Made by a program: the position numbers and the translations under genes. Below are positions 49,132-59,210 of a DNA stretch of 64,000 nucleotides, in pieces. The notes beneath the pieces are model-generated. The model did no database searches. It was given only the letters and a program-made list of their open reading frames with translations, and was not told the origin of the DNA. Within the stretch, counting starts at the first letter, position 1. Each line of letters opens with the position of its first letter. The DNA comes from Bombyx mori (taxonomy: Eukaryota; Arthropoda; Insecta; Lepidoptera; Bombycidae): the NCBI RefSeq assembly GCF_030269925.1, contig NC_085112.1:5457501-5521500 (forward strand). Reading direction: 5' to 3'.

Positions 49132-52014
49132 TTAATTCGCTCGTCGAGCCCTTCGTCGCAAGCGACGGGTTCGGCGAGGACGGTGACCGGTGCTTGTATT
49201 GCCTAAAAGCACCGTTAGTGGATCAGGAGGATCCGTGATGACGTGCTTTGGGCGACGTCGACGGTTTACCAAACGGTCTACAGGATCGGGTATGTAGTTT
49301 CCGGCGGCCACGACAAGAGGGTTCTCATGTCGTGCCGCCTTCTCAAAGTGGCGCAGCGATGCCGACTGTAGATACTTACTGACGGGGTCGAGCTCCAGGT
49401 CATCGTGGAGGTCCACGTTCCTCTGGAACCATGGTGCTCCGACGGCTATCCTGCAGAATCGGGATTGTATTACCTGAAGGGGTTTCAAGTTGGTGCGGGC
49501 CGCGTGAGCGAACACTACGCTTGCATACGTCATGACGGGGCGTATGCAAGTTTTGTAGAGGGTTACCTTGTTACGGAGGGACAGTTTGCTTCGTCTACAA
49601 AGCATTGGGTAGAGTCGTCCTAGTATAAACGCGGCGCGATCGCGTACCGTTTTTACGTGGGGACGGAATGTCATCCCTCTGTCGAGGGTGACGCCTAGGT
49701 ATTTGACCTTCGGGGCCCACGGTATGGGCTGGTCAAAGAGAGTGATGGGGCTAACGGCGGAGGTGTTTACGCGCCTACTGGGGAGTGGGGTGCTCGAAGT
49801 GGTATTCGGAGGGCGACCCCTTTTGAATAGCACCGCTGTGCTTTTCGTGGGGTTAATGTCTATTCGCCACTTCCGGAACCACTGTCCCATGGTGGTTACT
49901 GCGGTCTGGAGTCGCCGATGAAGCAACGACATCTTCCTACACGAGTAGTAGATAGCCGTGTCATCGGCGAAGAGCGCTAGATGGGTCTCCGGAGACCGGG
50001 GTATATCGTTGATATACAAACTAAATAGTAACGGGGAGAGTGCGGAGCCTTGCGGGACTCCGGCAGTCAGATGACGGGGACGAGAACGAGTTCCCTCTAC
50101 TCGATATCGAAACGAACGGTTCGACAAGAAGTCTCGTATGATGAGCACGAGTCTGTCTGGCACTCCCATGTTGTACAGTTTGTAGATTAAACCGTTGTGC
50201 CAGACTTTGTCGAACGCCTTCGCTACATCGAAGAAGAGGGCGCCGGTCGGGATTTGTTTACGCCTATTTAGCCCTATTAAGATGTGCTCCGTGAGGCGGT
50301 GCACTTGTTGTACGCACGAGTGTTTGGCGCGGAATCCAAACTGCTCGTCTATTAGAATTTTATTCGCGGTAACGAAGTCCCAGAGGCGTTTCCGAAGGAG
50401 CCGTTCGTAAATTTTGCCTATCGCTGGGAGGAGACTAATCGGTCGGTAACTAGCGGTTTCATTATTCGGTTTGCCCGGCTTGTGTATACCGATAACGTCT
50501 GCTTCTTTCCATACCGCCGGAAAGATGCAGTGCGTCATAGCAGCATTTAAGATGGTAGCCAACATTGTTATCAGTTGGACTGGTAAGAGTTTTAACGCGC
50601 GGTTGCGGATGCCGTCGGAGCCGGGTGCCTTCTTAGGTTGAAGGTTGTCTATTACTTCTCTAACTTCGTCAGAGGTAATGGGGGGTAACGCGTCCGAGGG
50701 TGGCAGGGAAGCTCTGCGCTCGACCTCCCCGTCGACTGCCTCGGTGTGTTCGGGGTCCGCGTATTGAGTGCTGGTGGTGCACTGCTCTTGCAGTGCATCG
50801 GCCAGCAACTCTGCCTTGTCATCGTCATCGAAAGCCGGTGGTTGGCCTGAAGGGCGTACGAGAGGAGGCATAGTAGCGGTAGTTTCGGACTTGAGAGTCC
50901 TTGCTAGTCGCCAGTATGCTTGATGAGAGGGCGCGAGTCCTTCTAAGTAACTATCCCAATTCTCATTTCGGGCGTCGCTTAGGCGAGATTTTACATCCCG
51001 CTGTAGACGACGCATCCGAATCCGGTTTGAGTGCGTGGGAAGTTGATCGTAGGCCCGGATTGCCGCGTTTCTAACTCTTAGGAGGTTCCTAAGTTCGGGG
51101 GACAGTCTGATGCGGTGGAAGCTATCCTCCACATCGACTTCTTTTGAGGATCTTATGATCGCGGAAGAGATGTGATCCGTGATGATGTTTATGGATTCGA
51201 CTGTGTCCTCGGGGGAGGGAGTTGAATCCGGGCCGCAGGGGAGGATTGGTGGAGCGGCATCGGCTAAGCATTTGCCCAGCTTCTTCCAGTCCACCATGGT
51301 CCTCGTAGCTGTGACTGGGTTGTGGGGGCGACCGAGCTGCATAACGACAGGTCGGTGGTCTGAGTCGAGCTCTGACATTGCTTCGATGGAACGCAAGCGC
51401 AGAGTTACGTTCCTCAGCAGTGCCAGGTCTATAGTGCTCGGACGGAGCGCGATGTTATACGGATAACATGTTGGAGTTGGGGGACCGACTACTTCAAAGG
51501 TAAGGTCGTCTATAAACGCGTCGAGACGCCTACCATTTATGTTTGAACTGTGGCAGTTCCACCTAGTGTGGTGGCAATTTAAATCGCCTGCCAGGATGAC
51601 GGAGTCTCCCATGCCGAACAGTGACTCGATGTCACTGCTCAGAAGGGGCTTGTCCGGGGGGAGATAGACGGATGCGATGACGATCGGCTGGTGTCCCGTC
51701 AGCGAGATACGGCACACTGACGCCTCGATATGTGAGAGCGAGGGGGTATCGAGAGGGACAACGTGCAGGGCCCGCCTATAGTAAATGGCAGTCCCGCCTT
51801 TGGAGGCGGTGAGTCTGTCATTCCTAACCATGACGTAATTCGCGACTTTCGGGTCACGACGCGAGGGCTTCAGGCAGGTCTCCTGCACTAGCAGAATATC
51901 TACAAGATTGTCGCGGAGGAATTCGTAAATTTGATCGCGTTGTCGCGCGAGTCCGTTAGCATTGTAGAATGCTAACGTAAGGGAATATGGTTTCTCTCTA
52001 GCGTTTTGCGCCAT
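49132..52014 (-). CDS. LINE ORF2, endonuclease-reverse transcriptase
   Basis: A 960-residue polyprotein that nicks target DNA and copies the element RNA at the nick. Residues 12-225 form an APE-type endonuclease: FYNANG near 16-21, LVQET with Glu45, GDLNCHH with Asp144 and Asn146, and SDHRPV with His220. The reverse transcriptase spans roughly 455-780: KKAPGSDGI at 461-469, SYRPISLLP at 522-530, FDVAKAFDKVW with Asp596, AGVPQGSALSP at 651-661 and the catalytic FADD at 682-685 (Asp684, Asp685), then KYLGVTLD at 771-778. The C-terminus is strongly basic (about residues 918-960, RRTRRLRRRARRAN at the end) and lacks the CCHC finger seen in R1-clade proteins. Length and motif order match intact Jockey ORF2s. 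All catalytic residues I can check are present, so it may be active. Confidence 0.95.
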   Translation of the reverse strand: MAQNAREKPYSLTLAFYNANGLARQRDQIYEFLRDNLVDILLVQETCLKPSRRDPKVANYVMVRNDRLTASKGGTAIYYRRALHVVPLDTPSLSHIEASVCRISLTGHQPIVIASVYLPPDKPLLSSDIESLFGMGDSVILAGDLNCHHTRWNCHSSNINGRRLDAFIDDLTFEVVGPPTPTCYPYNIALRPSTIDLALLRNVTLRLRSIEAMSELDSDHRPVVMQLGRPHNPVTATRTMVDWKKLGKCLADAAPPILPCGPDSTPSPEDTVESINIITDHISSAIIRSSKEVDVEDSFHRIRLSPELRNLLRVRNAAIRAYDQLPTHSNRIRMRRLQRDVKSRLSDARNENWDSYLEGLAPSHQAYWRLARTLKSETTATMPPLVRPSGQPPAFDDDDKAELLADALQEQCTTSTQYADPEHTEAVDGEVERRASLPPSDALPPITSDEVREVIDNLQPKKAPGSDGIRNRALKLLPVQLITMLATILNAAMTHCIFPAVWKEADVIGIHKPGKPNNETASYRPISLLPAIGKIYERLLRKRLWDFVTANKILIDEQFGFRAKHSCVQQVHRLTEHILIGLNRRKQIPTGALFFDVAKAFDKVWHNGLIYKLYNMGVPDRLVLIIRDFLSNRSFRYRVEGTRSRPRHLTAGVPQGSALSPLLFSLYINDIPRSPETHLALFADDTAIYYSCRKMSLLHRRLQTAVTTMGQWFRKWRIDINPTKSTAVLFKRGRPPNTTSSTPLPSRRVNTSAVSPITLFDQPIPWAPKVKYLGVTLDRGMTFRPHVKTVRDRAAFILGRLYPMLCRRSKLSLRNKVTLYKTCIRPVMTYASVVFAHAARTNLKPLQVIQSRFCRIAVGAPWFQRNVDLHDDLELDPVSKYLQSASLRHFEKAARHENPLVVAAGNYIPDPVDRLVNRRRRPKHVITDPPDPLTVLLGNTSTGHRPRRTRRLRRRARRAN

Positions 52015-52029
52015 TGATTACCGGTGATT

Positions 52030-53850
52030 TTAGAAAGTACGGGCCACGGACTCGTAAACGTCCATGTAATCGAACGCGGCCGCGAGCCGTTGTTCGGGGT
52101 TTACCGCCCTTCGCAACGCGTCTGCGAACGATCGCAGACGGTCGAAGTTGACCGCCGTGACGAAGTCGCGCACGAGCGTGAAGTCGTTGACGGCTGAGGG
52201 TTGCGGGGGACGGTACGCGGGCGCGGGGGGAGGTGCGAGCAGGGGCTGCGGCGCGGGACGTGTCGCGAGCGGGGGCTGGGGTGCGGTTTGTGTTCCCGAC
52301 CTCGTATACGGCAGCGGTTTATTCCACGCCGAGACGGTGGGAACCGCAGCCGGTACGAAGGCGGGTTTCGGTGCTGAAGGCACCGAAGTCTTTGGGCCGA
52401 CGGTACGGGGGGCTGGGTGGGTCGGACGTTTTCGCGGAGCCCTAGGACATCCACGGTAATTCGCGGGGTGCCCTTGCTTAAGGCATAGGACACAGCTTGG
52501 AGGTTCGGTCGCGGTTTCCCTAACTCGCGAGCAATCTACCGTGGCGTGATCGCCGAGACACTTCACGCAGCGGGGGCGCGCGTGGCAATTCCGAGCCGAG
52601 TGGCCATATAGTTGGCATCTGTGGCACTGTCCGGGAGTGCCACGTCTATGGGGGGCTTCAATGGTAACCCCGGATAGGCCACATACTGTCGCGAGACATG
52701 CGATCTTTTTCTTGGCCTCCGGGGTTGGTTCTAGAGCGACTAAAACCATGTTATATGGTTTTTTGTCGCGGCCGTTGTGCATCCGGTGCACACTTACTAT
52801 CGGGAGGGACTGAGCGGTCAGATCCTCCCTTACGTACTCTATGTCGAGTTCCTTCGGAACTCCGCGTATTACTACGCGGAGCTCGCGGTCCTCCTGAAGA
52901 GCATAGGTGTGGAAACCTATGTTCTCCTTTCGGAGGTATGCTGAGAGGGCCCTATGGTCGCCCGGCGTTGCGACCTTTATCTGAATCCCATGCGCGACGT
53001 TACGCGCATGGGTATAATTTATTTTGTTTGCCTGAAGGGCCTGGGAGACGCGGTTCCACGCTGACTTCTCCTGGAGAATCAGCGGGGGCGGGGCGACGGT
53101 TTTTTGCGCGGATGCGGGCTTGGGACGCGGCGGTGGGGTTGCGCGGCGGCCGGAGTCCGACTCCGGTGTCACGACTACCTGCGGACGGGAGGCAGTCGCT
53201 GACTTGGTTTGTTTTGTCGTGGAGCTCCGGGACTCCACGGCGCGAGTACGTTTTTTCCCGCGTTTTACCGTTTGGAACCCATCCGAGGTTCCGGGCTGCG
53301 GGCTCGTCGCGGACTCGAAGTCCATCTCCGATCCGGTATCGGAGTCTGAACCTGAGTTATTTATTACGGACGACGCGACGGATGATATTGGCGAGAATGA
53401 CGTCTCGGGTGCGTTAGGCGCTTCGTTGGCGCTAGGCGCTTCGTGAGTCGCTACGTGCGTACGTGCGCTCAAATTGGGTTTGGGGGCGGGGCATGACTGC
53501 GCGGCTCGAAATGACGCGGCGAGGGACGCGGGCGGGGCGGGACTCGCGCGGGCGGCCCTGTAGGCCGCGAATTCGGCCGTGAGGTTGGATAACACCGGGT
53601 ACTTTTCGGCAAGTAACCCGAGAAATCCTAAAAGTTCTTCTTCCATCTTACGTTTTTGCCCGGGGGGGGCGTCCCCGGGACTTAAGGCACACTCGCCGAA
53701 AGGCGAGTCCCCTGAGTAGGAGTTCACCCCCTGAGCTTTACCAGCTCCAAGGGGGGGGAGTGCCTTTGCCGTGAAAAACGGCAGTCGGCTAGGATTGGGG
53801 TGGAGTTTGGGAAGGTGGGGCCCCACTGGGTTGTGAGAATGCCACAACAA
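52030..53850 (-). CDS. LINE ORF1, gag-like RNA-binding protein with zinc knuckles
   Basis: Nucleic-acid-binding ORF1 protein of the Jockey-type LINE, expected to coat the element RNA and help target-primed reverse transcription. From the first ATG it is 606 residues. Residues 1-260 are low-complexity, rich in Pro, Ser and Ala with basic patches (KRGKKR near 196). About 320-395 resembles the domain that precedes the knuckles in arthropod Jockey gag proteins. Then come three zinc knuckles: C409-x2-C-x4-H-x4-C422, C428-x2-C-x3-H-x4-C440 and C453-x2-C-x4-H-x6-C468, and a Pro-rich tail to 555. The first ATG may not be the real start; Met69 (KRKMEEELLGFLG) begins a more protein-like segment. The ORF ends 15 nt before ORF2, so ORF2 is probably translated by reinitiation. 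No frameshift seen. Confidence 0.9.
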   Translation of the reverse strand: MLWHSHNPVGPHLPKLHPNPSRLPFFTAKALPPLGAGKAQGVNSYSGDSPFGECALSPGDAPPGQKRKMEEELLGFLGLLAEKYPVLSNLTAEFAAYRAARASPAPPASLAASFRAAQSCPAPKPNLSARTHVATHEAPSANEAPNAPETSFSPISSVASSVINNSGSDSDTGSEMDFESATSPQPGTSDGFQTVKRGKKRTRAVESRSSTTKQTKSATASRPQVVVTPESDSGRRATPPPRPKPASAQKTVAPPPLILQEKSAWNRVSQALQANKINYTHARNVAHGIQIKVATPGDHRALSAYLRKENIGFHTYALQEDRELRVVIRGVPKELDIEYVREDLTAQSLPIVSVHRMHNGRDKKPYNMVLVALEPTPEAKKKIACLATVCGLSGVTIEAPHRRGTPGQCHRCQLYGHSARNCHARPRCVKCLGDHATVDCSRVRETATEPPSCVLCLKQGHPANYRGCPRAPRKRPTHPAPRTVGPKTSVPSAPKPAFVPAAVPTVSAWNKPLPYTRSGTQTAPQPPLATRPAPQPLLAPPPAPAYRPPQPSAVNDFTLVRDFVTAVNFDRLRSFADALRRAVNPEQRLAAAFDYMDVYESVARTF

Positions 53851-54120
53851 GCGGTGATCTCAGCGGGGGGTTAGTCTCGAAAGAGACTGTTTTGCTCGCC
53901 GAATAAATAAATAAATTTAATAAATGATATGAGTGGGTGATAATGTGAAGTCGTTACGAATGCACAATCGACAAGTTCGAGTTGCTTTTACGACCCAAGG
54001 TCGCGACGCCAGCGATAGTGCGTCAAGAATTCGCAACAATGCCGCGATCGGTGCGACAACGACAATGCAGCGAAACTCAAGACACAAGATCGCGACGGCA
54101 GCGACAGTTTCTCGTAAAAA

Positions 54121-54155
54121 CACGTCCGGACTGTAAGGTGATGCAATCGGAACTG
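54121..54155 (-). promoter_or_regulatory. LINE internal RNA polymerase II promoter (initiator plus DPE)
   Basis: The first bases of the element read CAGTTCC on the minus strand. Taking the A at 54154 as +1, GGACGTG occupies 54127-54121, so its first base is exactly +28, the position of the downstream promoter element in Drosophila TATA-less genes. The RGACGTG-type sequence at this spacing is known from Jockey and related LINEs. There is no TATA box, as expected for an element that must carry its own promoter. Confidence 0.8.
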
Positions 54156-54345
54156 TTGCGGGTTTGATTTTTATTACACGATGTTATTCCTTCACCGTGG
54201 AAGTCCATCGTGAATATTTGTTGAATACGTATTTCATTAGAAAAATTGGTACCCGCCTGGGATTCGAACACCGTTGCATCGCTCAACACAAATGCACCGG
54301 ACGTCTTATCCTTTAGGCCACGACGACTTCAATGCGCTAACGGAC
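54156..54345 (-). mobile_element. Bm1-like SINE, 5' half with tRNA-type head (split by the LINE)
   Basis: On the minus strand there is a tRNA-like RNA polymerase III promoter: box A TGGCCTAAAGG (54320-54310) and box B GTTCGAATCC (54269-54260), followed by a SINE body that stops at the LINE boundary. The body shares a block with the copy at 10521 (sequence around CTTCCACGGTGAAGGAATAA). Its continuation is the sequence at 48911-48635, so the whole SINE is about 460 bp, close to the published size of Bombyx Bm1. It is a tRNA-derived repeat rather than a functional tRNA gene. The exact 5' end is uncertain. Confidence 0.8.
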
Positions 54346-54480
54346 TGTAACGGTCCGGATTGTTATAACAAGGAATGAGGACTTGTGAATCCTTCCATTA
54401 CGAATGTTATCTTACATACCTACTATAAAATAGCCGAATTCGTTATCTCTGTATACATTAAAAACAACTAATTGAAATAG

Positions 54481-54594
54481 TTTTTTTTTATTGCCCTTGT
54501 AAACAGACGAGCATACGGCCCACCTGATGGTGAGTGGTTGCCGTCGCCCATGGACTTCAGCAATGCCAGGGGCAGAGCCAAGCCGCTGCCTACC
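54481..54594 (-). mobile_element. LINE-like 3' end, same family
   Basis: T-run, TTGCCCTTGTAAACAGACGA, GCATACGGCCCACCTGATGG and on to AAGCCGCTGCCTACC. Lies just beyond the 5' end of the split SINE. Confidence 0.8.
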
Positions 54595-55811
54595 GGCTTG
54601 TTCAGATATGTTTTTCGTTTGTTTATTCGCACACATTTCCGCAACTATTATTGAATAGATTTGCGCATAGTTCTTTTCAAACGACTAATTTGAAAAAAAA
54701 AAACTCTTCTTGTATTTACTTTTACATTGATAAAATTTACTAAGCATATTTTATTAATAATACAAAAGCAGCTCTGTCAGTATATTTTCAAGCCAAAAGA
54801 ACTGAATCGATTTCGACAAAATTTGGTATGGTATTAGTTCGAAGCCTCAGAAAGAATATGGGCCTGCATTCTACTGCTAAATTTGAGTTTCTGCAACATA
54901 GTGGACGCAGGCAAAACTGCGCCAGAAAACAAGTTGATGATAAAGCCAAGTTCACTTTAGTTTCTGCTAAATTATCTACAAATTGCTTCTAATTCTAGAA
55001 TAAAAACATTACAATAGTGGCATTTCTCACAGCACCAAAAACCTCGATAAAGGAAACATCACAACAATAGATTGCTTTTTATTTAATAGAAACATTGAGT
55101 TCTTATAAGGCATTCGGCACGCAGGCTGTTCTAGTTTGAATTATCGCCGTCAAACATGTAAGGGTCGCAAGTTTGGAACTAGCTTTATTTGCATACTTAG
55201 GTCAGCGTTTGCTTGGTTTTGTATAAGCGAGTGGCTTTGTTGTTACCTTAGTGTTTAATACTGATGACAGACAATAACAAGCAACATTGACAGGTACCCC
55301 TATCTTACTAATTCTGCAGCAAAGCATTCAAGCGTTGCCATTAATATATAATGACCATAAAAAAACTAAATTAAGCCGTAACAGTAGTTTCGGCTATAAT
55401 TTCAGTTAGTTAAACAGAAAAATATATATTTTTTTTAAACTAATCTTTGAAGCACTTGAAAACAAACAAGACATCTCCGATACGTCGTTAAAGTTGTACA
55501 CTTATCAAAATACGTGCTGTATATTTTCGAGAAAGAAAAAAAAAAAGTACTCGAAAAGATCAGATTCTTAAGCACTTGAGACATATTGCAGAGCTTTCAG
55601 CGAGTATTGGACCACCAAGTTTAGTATGGGACATGGGAATATTGGTTGACTTTTTAGTAGCACTCGATAATTTCGCATACTTTATTTCATGAAAAGGGTA
55701 GTTGGCACTATTTTCAACTGTCGACGAAGAAAACCTTTAGTCGTCCGTGATCACGGTTACTAAATAATATTCGAAAAGCCGACAATAATAAAATGTACAA
55801 ATAAAACGTGA

Positions 55812-56112
55812 CTAGATGATGACCGAGCTTGGCTCGGTTTTTTTTTTTGATAACGCCATCTTGTTGTGTCTTTAAAGCGGTTAGTTGCCCTCAATTAAGA
55901 AAAATAGTATTATTATTCGCCAATAGATTTCGGGAAGAGTTGATTATTGAAAACACGAATAAAACAACATTTTTTGAAAATAAATCGTAGCTAGATCGAT
56001 TTATCGCCCCCGAAATCCCCTGTATACTAAATTTTATGAAAATCGTTGGAGCCGTTTCCGAGATTCAGATTATATACCTATATATAAGAATTGCTCGTTT
56101 AAAGGTATAAGA
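55812..56112 (-). mobile_element. Helitron-like element with GC-rich 3' hairpin
   Basis: On the minus strand A|TCTTATACCTTTAAACG ... CTAG|T, with CCGAGC-CAA-GCTCGG (55837-55823) just inside the 3' terminus. This is the textbook non-autonomous Helitron layout: 5' TC, subterminal hairpin, 3' CTRR, insertion between A and T. Confidence 0.85.
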
Positions 56113-56221
56113 TATTTATTCCTAACAGTAGGTAGTTCTAATATATAATATATTTACTTTAAAGTTTTATGATATATTGATTTTGCTCTAAACGGAGATG
56201 ATTTATTTTATGTTTGAAAGA

Positions 56222-56403
56222 TTACTGGTGGCCTGGAGGCCTTTTCAGTGTTACTAGGGCAGGTGGGCGAGCAAGAGCTCACCGAGGAAGAGTGGGATTT
56301 GCTAACAGCTACCCGAGCGCCTCCAAAGGAGACCTAACTACTCAAGAGTAGCTGCTTCGCGAATGAAGCTACTACCGGATCGAAATCGCAGCCCGCTGAG
56401 AAA
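56222..56403 (-). mobile_element. Second LINE 3' end family, inverted copy
   Basis: Reverse complement of the 40060 family: GATTACTGGTGGCCTGGAGG at the 3' side, AGCTACTACCGGATCG, ending in CCCGCTGAGAAAC within the stem-loop. Confidence 0.72.
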
Positions 56404-56407
56404 CGGA

Positions 56408-56575
56408 AATGGTCCACCTAGTGTTAAGTTTAACTTACCGCGTCATTACAACGTAAATGTTCAACTTAACTTAGTCACCTTAAGTTATTAGGCCGACCAC
56501 CTAGCCAACGAATCTTTGAATTTGGAACACCTATGTAATTGCTTCAAACTGGTGGAAGAACCAATCCGTTCGGAC
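56408..56575 (-). mobile_element. Degenerate Bm1-like SINE fragment
   Basis: Contains GGTCCACCTAGTGTTAAG, ACAACGTAAATG and GTGGAAGAACCAATCCGT in the order expected for a reversed, strongly diverged SINE. Confidence 0.45.
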
Positions 56576-57119
56576 TTACAATACGGCTATATAAAAATTG
56601 TGGAGTGGGCTCACAGGATACCCGCTGTGATAAAGAATGATCATTGATTGAAACGTAATTCGTAATATTTTTAATAACCACCTATAAGACCAGAGTAAGT
56701 ACATTAACCACCATAGTTAATTGAAGAATTTTTCTTCAAATACCTTTCGAAATAATTTAAGTTCTTTAAAAACTTGCACACAGATTATCAGATGATGTTG
56801 AAGAATAAATGAATTTCAAAAAAGAATTCACTGTGGACCATTAAAAAAACGACACAAAGAATTTCAGTTAGAAAATAACCAATACATTTTGAGAAATCAC
56901 ATATGTCAGCGTCGGTTGACATTTGCATTGTAACAATATTTTAATTTTACGTTACATTGTAAAAAGATCCACTTTTATTAGCTGGTGGAGTGAATATCAA
57001 ATGAATGATGCATTTTTAGCATTTTTTTGTTGTTAACACTATTGCAACAGGATCACAACCGTGAGCAATAGTAAGCATACACAGATACGCGTAGGTAATT
57101 ATGCCATGAAATACGTGTA

Positions 57120-57365
57120 TGTTTTTTTTATTTTTAAGCTATTGCATAGCTTTCATTGCGGCTTTGAGCACGGCGACCGAATCAAGAAATTCCGTAACGA
57201 AAATAAAACCTAACACCCCCCACTTCGCCTACCATCTAGCTTGCGTTCAACATATTCACCCGTTGCGCTTGCGTAGTGTTTGTGAATAAGCGCGCGGCGT
57301 GACGTCGCACTGCAAGTCTGCCTATCTCTCTCTCGCGCGGTCTAGCTTATGAGTGTGAAAGGGAC
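57120..57365. other. GC- and CpG-rich island in the intron, unassigned
   Basis: Contains GCATAGCTTTCATTGCGGCT, AATAAGCGCGCGGCGTGACG and a CTCTCTCTCGCGCGG tract. No coding potential. Probably a transposon remnant, but I cannot name the family. Confidence 0.4.
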
Positions 57366-57377
57366 AGTTTTGTTTTG

Positions 57378-57465
57378 TTGTTAATGATGGTGGGTGGTTA
57401 CCGTCGCTCATGGACGTCAGCAATGCCAGGGGCAGAGTCAAGCCGCTGCCTATGCGACCCTGGCA
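57378..57465 (-). mobile_element. LINE-like 3' end fragment, same family, tail lost
   Basis: GATGGTGGGTGGTTACCGTC to AAGCCGCTGCCTATG. It lacks the terminal 30 bp and the poly(A) part. Confidence 0.7.
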
Positions 57466-57625
57466 CCCCTAAATTTCTAGGAATTAAATTGTGTTATGTA
57501 TTTTCTTCTATCCAACTTATAACAGTACACTTACCTTATTTTTCCTGTCTAACTTCTAAACTATAACTTAAGGTAGCTTTTACAATGGCGCTGTTTATTT
57601 CTGCCTTGTTACGAGACCTCGAAGG

Positions 57626-57878
57626 TTTTTTTTTTATTTATTGCTTAGATGGTTGGTCGAGCTTACAGCCCACCTGGTGTTAAGTGGTTACTGGAGCCCA
57701 TAGACATCTACAACGCAAATGCGCCACCCGCCTTGAGATATAAGTTCTAAGATCTCAGTATAACTACAACGGCTGCCCTACCCTTCAAACCGAAACCCAT
57801 ACTGCTTCATGGCAGAAATAGGCGTGGAAATAGGTGGTACCTACCCGCGCGGACTCACAATAGGTCCTACCACCAGTA
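57626..57878 (-). mobile_element. Bm1-like SINE, 5'-truncated
   Basis: T-rich tail, TTGCTTAGATGGTTGGTCGA, then the reverse-complement body to CCTACCACCAGT. Good preservation. Confidence 0.9.
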
Positions 57879-59202
57879 AAAAATTCAGGTCTCGATTTTT
57901 ATTCTCTTCAAACGTTTTTGATTCTCTATGTATTCCAATTACAACTTAATGTCAGGTGCACTGTGAGTTGTAGCTACGCTAGCAATGGAGTAATAACACT
58001 TTCAGATAACTGAAAGTATATTGGTAAAAATATATTGCCCAGTTTCGAACCAGTTGTTTGCGACGCTGGAGGCACGAATGATACTATTATGGCACAATCA
58101 TTTTAAGAAACGTAACGGTAATTAAAGTAATATTAAAATTGTAAAAGTGTTGGAATATGACGTTTATTAGCGAATCATTGGTGCCTACTAGTAAACACTC
58201 TTTCCTTTTTTATTCTCGGTCGCTGTGTTACACACCTTACACACAATTCCCTTAATTTATATGAATTTAACGATACTTTTTATTTTAAAATCAATTTAGT
58301 TAAGGATACAGAGCTTGCTACGTGATAGCAACACCCAAGCCTCGCTTGAAATAGAGAAAACTTACGCTAATTCTCTTTCGGCTTAGATTGAATAAAGAAA
58401 AACTAATGATTCATCAAAATGAATAATACGCTGTGATTAAGCTTTAGTGTTTCACGATGACAAGGCCGTCGTGAATTTTTGTGTATAAGTGGAAACAATG
58501 GAAAGTCAATGTTATTTCTGAGAACTTTACGACAAGCCGACATCTCTCACGTTCACATCACGACAGTGACATGCTACAACCCCGTCAGAAGCGTTTACTA
58601 CATTTTATTTCGTTATCTAAATAATAATAAACCTCGTATGATTTAACAATGTGTCAGAAAAACTTAAAAACACAATATCCTTGTAGACTAAATCTTATTT
58701 GAATGCGATTAAAATTCTAATAACCTAATTCAGTTAGCACAGAATAACGGGTGCCAATGGAATCACGCGTCATTGTGATGAAGCACTTTTCCCATCGTTA
58801 GGACGCCAGAAGAAAAAAGGCTTCGTATGCTCAGCCGTACGGGCCCGTTAACAAAGCCATTATGTCTCATTATGAACGCAATCCATCAGCCAACCATATC
58901 GATCTAACATTAATGCATGCTAATGTTTATAAATAGATATATAATTTGTTTTGTCTCCACCTCGGTATCCAATTGATAGATTGTTTTATCTGTTACATCA
59001 AACCGTGAGTTTTTGATAGAGGCGTGGTCGCCGTTACCGCTATTAATTTTGTAAAGGAAGCCAAGTCGTTTATGATTTCACGGGCACAATAAAAAAGTGA
59101 GAAGCAAGCTGTTTGTTGTATTGATTGTTTTGATAATCAGGAAATTATAAAAACCGGAACGAAAATCGTTATCCAGGAGCTACAAGTAAAATTAATTGAA
59201 TT
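57879..59202. other. Intron stretch just inside the Scr donor
   Basis: No repeat recognised between the last SINE and the Scr N-terminal exon. As the proximal part of the intron it is a reasonable place for regulatory sites, but no single motif stands out. Confidence 0.4.
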
Positions 59203-59210
59203 TCACTTAC

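Larger units (their letters stand above)
48912..54155 (-). mobile_element. Full-length Jockey-type non-LTR retrotransposon
   Basis: Autonomous LINE of 5244 bp on the same strand as Scr. It is flanked by a perfect 11-bp direct repeat TTGCGGGTTTG (48901-48911 and 54156-54166), which is a target-site duplication. Going 5' to 3' on the minus strand it has a 305-nt 5' UTR with a promoter, ORF1 (53850-52030), a 15-nt spacer, ORF2 (52014-49132), a 3' UTR with a stem-loop (49131-48939) and a 27-nt T run on the plus strand (48912-48938), which is the poly(A) tail. Both ORFs are open throughout and the duplication is perfect, so the insertion is young. The gag plus endonuclease/RT organisation and the internal promoter point to the Jockey clade; I do not assign a named family. 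It lies inside an older SINE. Confidence 0.95.

Noticed and set aside
52698..53417. 239-codon plus-strand ORF
   Set aside because: It is the antisense of the GC-rich LINE ORF1. The composition reflects the other strand and no family motif is present.
54240..54345. tRNA gene on the minus strand
   Set aside because: Box A and box B are good, but the sequence does not fold into a normal acceptor and anticodon arm and continues into a SINE body.
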